DNA of 64,000 nucleotides from CAZAZQ01 sp964489705 (GTDB taxonomy: Bacteria > Zixibacteria > MSB-5A5 > GN15 > FEB-12): NCBI GenBank assembly GCA_964489705.1, contig CAZAZQ010000005.1, forward strand, positions 62,001 through 126,000. Reading direction: 5' to 3'. Position numbers and translations under genes: made by a program. The notes under the pieces are model-generated. The model had not been told where the DNA came from and made no database searches. It saw only the letters and a list, made by a program, of their open reading frames with translations. Shown here piece after piece: positions 59,170-64,000 of this stretch. Position 1 is the first letter of the stretch, and the number at the start of each line of letters is the position of its first letter.

Positions 59170-60045
59170 ATGGTTCCGAAAGAAGTGCTCAAAAAAATCC
59201 GCCGGATAGAAATCCGGACGAAGAAACTGGTGAACGATCTTTTCTCCGGGGAGTACCATTCCACCTTCAAAGGGCAGGGAATGGAGTTTGAAGAGGTGCG
59301 CCAGTACGAGCCGGGCGACGATATTCGTTTGATTGATTGGAACGTGACCGCCCGTACCGGTTATCCCTATATCAAGAAATTCCGTGAGGAGCGGGAGTTG
59401 TCGGTGGTCTTGTTGGTCGATGCGTCTTCGTCCGGACAGTTCGGAACGCGGGAACGGTTCAAAAACGAAACCTCGGCGGAGCTGGCAGCACTGTTGGCAT
59501 TTTCCGCCATCAAGAACAACGATAAAGTCGGTATGATTATTTTCACCGACACTATCGAGAAGTTCATCCCTCCACAAAAGGGACGAGCCCATGTGCTGCG
59601 TCTCATCCGGGAAATTTTGTATTTCAAACCGACCGGCAAAGGGACGGATATTGCCGGAGCCTTGGAGTATTTCAACCGGGTTATCAAAAGAAAGTCGGTG
59701 GTCTTTTTGATTTCGGATTTTCTTTCGGAAGATTTCTACAAACCGCTCCAGATTGCCAATCGTAAGCATGATGTCATCGCTATTAAGATAACCGACCCTC
59801 GGGAAACGAGTTTTGAGAATGTGGGATTGATCGAGTTGGAGGATGCCGAAACCGGCGAAGTTATTATGATTGACACCAGCTCTGAAGAATTTCGTCGGGA
59901 ATTTGCCGCCCAGGCGGAAGAACATACACTCAATTTGAAAAAGTCGTTTCAATTGATTAACCTCGATTTTATCAATATCCGCACCGACCAGTCCTACATC
60001 GTGCCGTTGATTAACTTTTTCAAGACTCGAGAAAGGCGTTTGTAA
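59170..60045 (+). CDS. DUF58 protein (VWA-like partner of MoxR)
   Basis: 291 residues: KIRRIEIRTKKLVNDLFSGEYHSTFKGQGMEFEEVRQYEPGDDIRLIDWNVTARTGYPYIKKFREERE is the DUF58 core, here split by normal spacing, followed by a VWA-like fold with VVLLVDASSSGQFG (DxSxS metal site) and TDIAGALEYFNRVIKRKSVVFLISDF. No membrane segment. It starts 10 bases after moxR. DUF58-MoxR-Bat operons are widespread in FCB bacteria and affect stress tolerance and envelope integrity. Confidence 0.94.
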   Translation: MVPKEVLKKIRRIEIRTKKLVNDLFSGEYHSTFKGQGMEFEEVRQYEPGDDIRLIDWNVTARTGYPYIKKFREERELSVVLLVDASSSGQFGTRERFKNETSAELAALLAFSAIKNNDKVGMIIFTDTIEKFIPPQKGRAHVLRLIREILYFKPTGKGTDIAGALEYFNRVIKRKSVVFLISDFLSEDFYKPLQIANRKHDVIAIKITDPRETSFENVGLIELEDAETGEVIMIDTSSEEFRREFAAQAEEHTLNLKKSFQLINLDFINIRTDQSYIVPLINFFKTRERRL

Positions 60046-60056
60046 GAGGAAGAAAG

Positions 60057-60968
60057 ATGAGAAAGCTATCTCTCCAATTGATGATGTTTATTGTGATAGC
60101 GGGCGGAGTCGTCTTTTTGTTCGGGTGCGGCAAGACGGGGAGTGATGAAGCCGCTGTCGAGCGTCATAAGAAACTTGCCGGTGAGTTGAAAGACAACAAG
60201 CTCTACGAGGCGGCGATAGAGGAGTACCAAAAACTTTTAGCGCGGGACGACATAGATACCGTCACCCGAGCCAACATCAATTACCTGATTGCGAAGATTT
60301 ACTATGAGAACCTCAACGATTATCCCAACGCCGCTGCGTATTATCTCCGCGCTCGCGCCATTAACCCGAACGGCTCCTTTGTGGAAGAAGCTTCACGAAA
60401 GCTGGTTGCCTCGCTCGAGAAAATGGGTCATCTGGTCGATGCCAAACGTCAACTGGCAGCCGCCACCGATATCGATACTACCGCCCATGATAAAAATGAC
60501 GTGATCGTTGCCAAGGTCGGAGGTGTCCCTATTTGGCGGTCGGAAGTCGAAGAACAGATTCAAGCTCTCCCGCCGGAAATGCAAAAGCAGTTTTTGACCA
60601 AGAAAGCCAAAATTCAATTCATGCACAATTACGTTGCGGCGGAGCTGTTGTACCGGGCGGCGATACGGGAAGATTACGGCAACGATCCGGAAGTTCAAAA
60701 GAAACAGCGTCAATTGTATAAGAAGCTCCTTATCGACAAGTATGTCGTCGAAAAAGTTATGCCGCAGGTTCACATTGATAGCGCTGACGTGTACAATTAT
60801 TATGTTGCTCACAAAGACGACCGCTACCACGGAGCGCCGTTTGACTCGGTACGGGCGACGGTTTTCCTCGATTATCAGGGGGAGAAGACGGAGTCGGCGT
60901 TCAATGACTATATCTCACGCCTGGCAAAAGTGGAAAAGGTTGAGTTTTACGATGAAAACATGCAATAA
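60057..60968 (+). CDS. Lipoprotein with TPR and SurA-like N-terminal domain, no PPIase domain
   Basis: 303 residues. Lipobox VFLFGC with Cys 24. Residues 35-130 look like TPR helices (YEAAIEEYQKLLARDDIDT, NINYLIAKIYYENLNDYPNAAAYYLRA). Residues 155-250 resemble the SurA/PrsA N-terminal chaperone domain (VAKVGGVPIWRSEVEEQIQAL, YVAAELLYRAAIRED, KKLLIDKYVVEKV), but the parvulin domain that should follow is absent; the protein ends after a short tail. AAGAGGAAGAAAG precedes ATG 60057. Sits between DUF58 and the second BatD-like gene; likely a periplasmic folding helper (inference). Confidence 0.75.
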   Translation: MRKLSLQLMMFIVIAGGVVFLFGCGKTGSDEAAVERHKKLAGELKDNKLYEAAIEEYQKLLARDDIDTVTRANINYLIAKIYYENLNDYPNAAAYYLRARAINPNGSFVEEASRKLVASLEKMGHLVDAKRQLAAATDIDTTAHDKNDVIVAKVGGVPIWRSEVEEQIQALPPEMQKQFLTKKAKIQFMHNYVAAELLYRAAIREDYGNDPEVQKKQRQLYKKLLIDKYVVEKVMPQVHIDSADVYNYYVAHKDDRYHGAPFDSVRATVFLDYQGEKTESAFNDYISRLAKVEKVEFYDENMQ

Positions 60969-61004
60969 CGCTTTGGTCGAGAAACATAGGATTTTTGAAT
61001 ACAT

Positions 61005-62108
61005 ATGAAGATGCCGGAATCGAGAAAACGAATTTTGACCTTGAAAACGGCTCTTGTCTGCACGCTTCTGTTGTGGTGTGTGCCGTATGTCGGTGTGTGT
61101 GCCGATACGTCCCGGGTCGCGCCCGAGCAGCCGACTCCTCAAGCCGATACCGTCACGTCGCTTCCCGGCATCGAGATTCAAACCTCGGTGGACAAAGCGG
61201 AAGCCTACATCGGGGATCTGATAACGTACACGTTGACGATTATCCATGACTCGACGATTGAGCTGATACCTCCGCCCTTGGGGGCAAACCTGGGAGCCTT
61301 CGACGTCAAGGATTACAAGCCGGATATGCAGTCCACGTTGCCTGACGGGCGGATAAAAAGTACCAGCGAGTTCATCCTTAGTACCTTCACCACCGGCGAT
61401 TACGTCATTCCGCCGATTCCGTTGGCTTTTCGAATGCCGGACTCCAGTCAAAAAATCCTTCTGTCGGAAGCGGTGCCTATCAAAATAAAGTCATTGCTTG
61501 CCGAAGGCGCCGACACCGTCGATATTCGCCCCTTGAAACCACCTTACGAGTTCAAGCGCGATCTGACGCCGTATTACATATGGGGCGGGGTGATTCTCCT
61601 TGTTCTGCTGGCGGCGGTATTCTTCTTTTGGTGGCGCCGGAAAAAGAGAAAAGGGGAGGAGGAAGCGATTGACCTGCGCCCGCCGTGGGAAATCGCCTAC
61701 GAACGTTTAGCCCGTTTGCAGCAGGAAGGTTTGACGGCGCAAGGAAAACATAAGCTCTATTATCTTGAGCTGACCGAGATTGCCCGCCAGTATTTGGAGC
61801 GGATATATGAAATCAACGTGCTCGACATGACCACTGAGGAGTTTTTGGAACGGTTCCGTGAGGTAGCGTTGCCGGAAGGACTGTACGAAGATTTGGGACG
61901 GTTTTTGCGTCATGCCGACTTGGTGAAATTCGCCAAGTTGGTGCCGGAGGAAGAAAGAGCGCGGTCGGATTTTGAGTTTGTCCACCGTATGATAGCGCAG
62001 GTCAGGGAAGATTTTGAGCGGCGTCAAGCAATGACGGCTGCAGCGGAAGACGGTTCCGCGTCGAGCGGTGATACTCGCTCGAACGATTCCGGAGGGGAGG
62101 TGTCGTAA
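61005..62108 (+). CDS. BatD-like membrane protein, copy 2
   Basis: 367 residues. Signal peptide (LTLKTALVCTLLLWCVPYVGVCA), periplasmic beta domain (IEIQTSVDKAEAYIGDLITYTLTIIHDS, YVIPPIPLAFRMPDSSQKI), membrane helix at about 190-207 (YYIWGGVILLVLLAAVFFFWW), then a Lys/Arg-rich switch and a cytosolic helical domain (YLELTEIARQYLERIYEINVLDMTTEEFLERFREV). Same architecture as the operon's first gene but with a longer cytosolic part. The weak ribosome site at ATG 61005 suggests coupling is not tight. The stop is two bases before batA's GTG. Confidence 0.82.
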   Translation: MKMPESRKRILTLKTALVCTLLLWCVPYVGVCADTSRVAPEQPTPQADTVTSLPGIEIQTSVDKAEAYIGDLITYTLTIIHDSTIELIPPPLGANLGAFDVKDYKPDMQSTLPDGRIKSTSEFILSTFTTGDYVIPPIPLAFRMPDSSQKILLSEAVPIKIKSLLAEGADTVDIRPLKPPYEFKRDLTPYYIWGGVILLVLLAAVFFFWWRRKKRKGEEEAIDLRPPWEIAYERLARLQQEGLTAQGKHKLYYLELTEIARQYLERIYEINVLDMTTEEFLERFREVALPEGLYEDLGRFLRHADLVKFAKLVPEEERARSDFEFVHRMIAQVREDFERRQAMTAAAEDGSASSGDTRSNDSGGEVS

Positions 62109-62110
62109 CC

Positions 62111-63151
62111 GTGATAGAGTTTGCCGGTTTGAGTTTCAACATTTTCGATATAATCAAGACCACCATTCCTCCGCTGGTGATATTCGCCGTCGGAGCGCTC
62201 GTGATTGTCGGTATTATCATCTACCATCTCAAAAAGAAACGCTTCACCTCGGCGACGATAAAGTTTTCGGACGTCCGTATCGTTAAGAACGCCGGACGTA
62301 CCTTGCGCCAACGGTTTCGTTTCCTTTTGACGGTACTGCGTGTGCTGGCGCTCACCATGTTTTTCGTGGCGTTGGCTCGACCTCGTTCCGGGACCGAGTA
62401 TACGGAAGTGACCTCGGAAGGGATCGACATCATGTTGATCCTTGACGTTTCCACCTCGATGCAGGCGGAAGATTTCAAGCCGCACAACCGGCTCTATGTC
62501 GCTAAAGAAGAAATTAAAAAGTTTATCAATCATCGGGTAAACGACCGCATCGGGTTGATTGTCTTTGCCCGGTATTCGTATACCCAGTGTCCGCTGACGA
62601 CGGATTACGGAGTATTGCTGAAATTTGTCGATCAGGTAGATTTCGGGCTGATAGAGGACGGCACTGCTATTGGAATGGCGATTGCCAACGGGGTGAACCG
62701 GTTGCGGGATTCGAAAGCCAAGAGTAAAGTGATGATATTGGCGACGGACGGCGACAACAATGCGGGGGAAATCGATCCCATCACCGCGGCGAATCTTGCC
62801 GCTGCCTTGGACATCAAAATTTATACGATTGGGGTCGGCAAACAAGGAAACGCCATGTTTCCGTACAACGATCCTATCTTTGGGAAGCGCTATATTTATC
62901 AGCCGACGAGAATCGACGAGGAAACCCTGAAGGAAATCGCCAAGCGTACCGGCGGAAAATACTTCCGGGCGCGCTCGGGCAAAGAATTGGAAGAGATTTA
63001 TTCCACCATCGACAAGTTGGAAAAAACCGAAATCAAGGTTGCTTCCCATATTCAGTACCGGGAGTTGTTTCCCTATTTCACCTACGCCGGGTTGATATTT
63101 TTGGTCTTGGAGCTGGTTTTGGCGAACACCTACTTCAGGAAGTTGCCGTAA
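62111..63151 (+). CDS. batA: BatA-type VWA-domain membrane protein
   Basis: 346 residues from GTG 62111 (GGAGGGGAGG upstream). N-terminal membrane helix, the conserved LKKKRFTSATIKFSDVRIVKN linker, a second helix (LTVLRVLALTMFFVALARPRSG), then a VWA domain with MIDAS motif LDVSTSMQAEDF, NDRIGLIVFARYSYTQCPLT, and ILATDGDNNAGEIDP. A C-terminal membrane helix (YFTYAGLIFLVLELVLANTYF) closes it. This is the BatA pattern of the aerotolerance operon. batB follows after 13 bases. Confidence 0.94.
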   Translation: MIEFAGLSFNIFDIIKTTIPPLVIFAVGALVIVGIIIYHLKKKRFTSATIKFSDVRIVKNAGRTLRQRFRFLLTVLRVLALTMFFVALARPRSGTEYTEVTSEGIDIMLILDVSTSMQAEDFKPHNRLYVAKEEIKKFINHRVNDRIGLIVFARYSYTQCPLTTDYGVLLKFVDQVDFGLIEDGTAIGMAIANGVNRLRDSKAKSKVMILATDGDNNAGEIDPITAANLAAALDIKIYTIGVGKQGNAMFPYNDPIFGKRYIYQPTRIDEETLKEIAKRTGGKYFRARSGKELEEIYSTIDKLEKTEIKVASHIQYRELFPYFTYAGLIFLVLELVLANTYFRKLP

Positions 63152-63164
63152 GGGAGAAGAAGAT

Positions 63165-64000
63165 ATGCGTTTTGCGGCACCGATGAACTTTTTGATTTTG
63201 ATTGGGATTCTTCTGTTGGGGATATTCTGCTTTTGGGCGTTGGCTCGCAAGAAGAAACTCATGGAACGATTTGGGGATATCCCCTTGATTATGAAAAACG
63301 CCCCCTATATCTCTTTTGCCCGTCAAGTTACCAAGCTGACCCTGCTGTTGGTGGCGTTTGTTTTCGTAACCGTCGCTTTGGCGCGACTGCAATTCGGAAC
63401 GCACTTGGAGTTGTTGAAACGGGAAGGTATCGATATCGTCGTGGCGCTTGACGTCTCCAATTCCATGTTGGCGCAAGATATGAAACCGAGCCGCCTGGAG
63501 AAAGCCAAGCAGGAGATCCGAGGAATTATCGAGCGCTTGAAAGGCGACCGCATCGGTTTGGTGGCGTTTGCCGGGGAGGCTTTTATTCAGTGCCCTCTGA
63601 CGTTGGACTACTCGGCGGCGGAGTTTCTATTGGACGCGATGGACAATACGTCCGTAAGCGTCCAGGGTACCGCATTGGCGGAGGCGATTACCACCGCCGC
63701 CAAGGCGTTTGACCAGAAAGAAAAGAAGCACAAGGTCTTGCTGCTTCTCACCGACGGCGAAGACCAGGAGGGAGGTGCGGTGGAAGCGGCGGAGGAAGCC
63801 CGCAAGCAAGGCATCAAGATTTATACCGTCGGCATCGGCAGCCCCGAAGGAGAACCGATCCCGATTCTGGATAAGAACGGCAGACAAATCGGTTTCAAGA
63901 AAGACCGTAACGGCGAAGTGATTGTTTCCAAGCTCGACGAGACCACGCTGCAGAAAATAGCGTTGGCAACGGGCGGGAAATACTACCATGCGACGGCGGG
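63165..64000 (+). CDS. batB: BatB-type VWA-domain membrane protein, 3' end beyond the window
   Basis: 278 residues are visible from ATG 63165 (AAGGGAGAAGAAG upstream); the gene continues past 64000. N-terminal helix MNFLILIGILLLGIFCFWALA, second helix LTLLLVAFVFVTVALARL, then VWA with MIDAS LDVSNSMLAQDMKPSR, DRIGLVAFAGEAFIQCPLTLDYSA and LLLLTDGEDQEGGA, ending in VSKLDETTLQKIALATGGKYYHAT. It is a paralogue of the preceding BatA. In complete Bat operons BatC (TPR) usually comes next. Confidence 0.93.
   Translation, partial: MRFAAPMNFLILIGILLLGIFCFWALARKKKLMERFGDIPLIMKNAPYISFARQVTKLTLLLVAFVFVTVALARLQFGTHLELLKREGIDIVVALDVSNSMLAQDMKPSRLEKAKQEIRGIIERLKGDRIGLVAFAGEAFIQCPLTLDYSAAEFLLDAMDNTSVSVQGTALAEAITTAAKAFDQKEKKHKVLLLLTDGEDQEGGAVEAAEEARKQGIKIYTVGIGSPEGEPIPILDKNGRQIGFKKDRNGEVIVSKLDETTLQKIALATGGKYYHATA

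Noticed and set aside
1..64000. CRISPR arrays, insertion sequences, prophage genes
   Set aside because: No regularly spaced repeats, transposase or integrase motifs, or phage structural genes were seen on either strand.

Overview
The window reads as chromosomal sequence of a Gram-negative, probably uncultured bacterium of the FCB supergroup (a Zixibacteria- or Latescibacteria-like lineage is my best guess; this is inference). The grounds are a CMP-Kdo synthetase, an Omp85 outer-membrane protein, several lipoproteins, secreted proteins with Por-type YPNP C-terminal domains, and a C25 peptidase next to a PorV-like barrel protein, together with an ordinary bacterial ribosomal-protein operon. It is a draft assembly: a 100-N gap at 18359-18458 is flanked by two identical 55-bp ends.

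Region by region. 1-4900 (+): end of the spc/alpha operon, secY(end)-adk-map-infA-rpmJ-rpsM-rpsK-rpsD-rpoA-rplQ, closed by a strong terminator. 5177-11352 (+): housekeeping genes (plsY, gpsA, a MerR-like regulator, a GT2 glycosyltransferase, surE, a SLOG-family protein, acylphosphatase, apt) with three tRNA genes (Pro-GGG, Pro-CGG, Arg-CCT). 11353-17169: a noncoding stretch with a cruciform-forming element, a divergent NAD-dependent epimerase, then a module of small membrane protein, carbamoyltransferase, DUF5989 protein and two tandem membrane-anchored SGNH hydrolases. 17176-26028 (-): two secreted proteins around the assembly gap, a Nudix hydrolase, panC translationally coupled to a higB/higA-ImmA toxin-antitoxin island, a polytopic membrane protein, pyrG and kdsB. 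26372-29737 (+): an unusual three-gene operon of a kinase-like protein, an NtrC-like regulator and a GAF protein, in which the first two have lost the residues needed for phosphotransfer and sigma-54 contact. 29836-35261 (mostly -): mltG, ruvX, an SPFH/NfeD pair, a methyltransferase, FmdB, DUF302 and OsmC proteins. 35582-38224 (+): asparaginase and tryptophanase.

38225-56245 (+) is the most distinctive part. A long leader able to fold into a three-way junction precedes a C25 peptidase (PorU-like), a PorV-like barrel with a very large propeller/LysM insertion, an M6 metalloprotease with a Por-type tail, two DUF5683 paralogues, an NHL-repeat lipoprotein, a 1102-residue envelope protein with SprA-like repeats, and an Omp85 protein. 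I read this as a type IX-secretion-like export and surface-attachment locus outside Bacteroidota. 56314-64000 (+): a UbiA prenyltransferase resembling digeranylgeranylglyceryl-phosphate synthases, then a Bat-type operon: BatD-like, MoxR ATPase, DUF58, a lipoprotein with a SurA-like N-terminal domain, a second BatD-like, BatA, and BatB running off the window end.

Functions come from reading motifs and synteny; no database search was possible.
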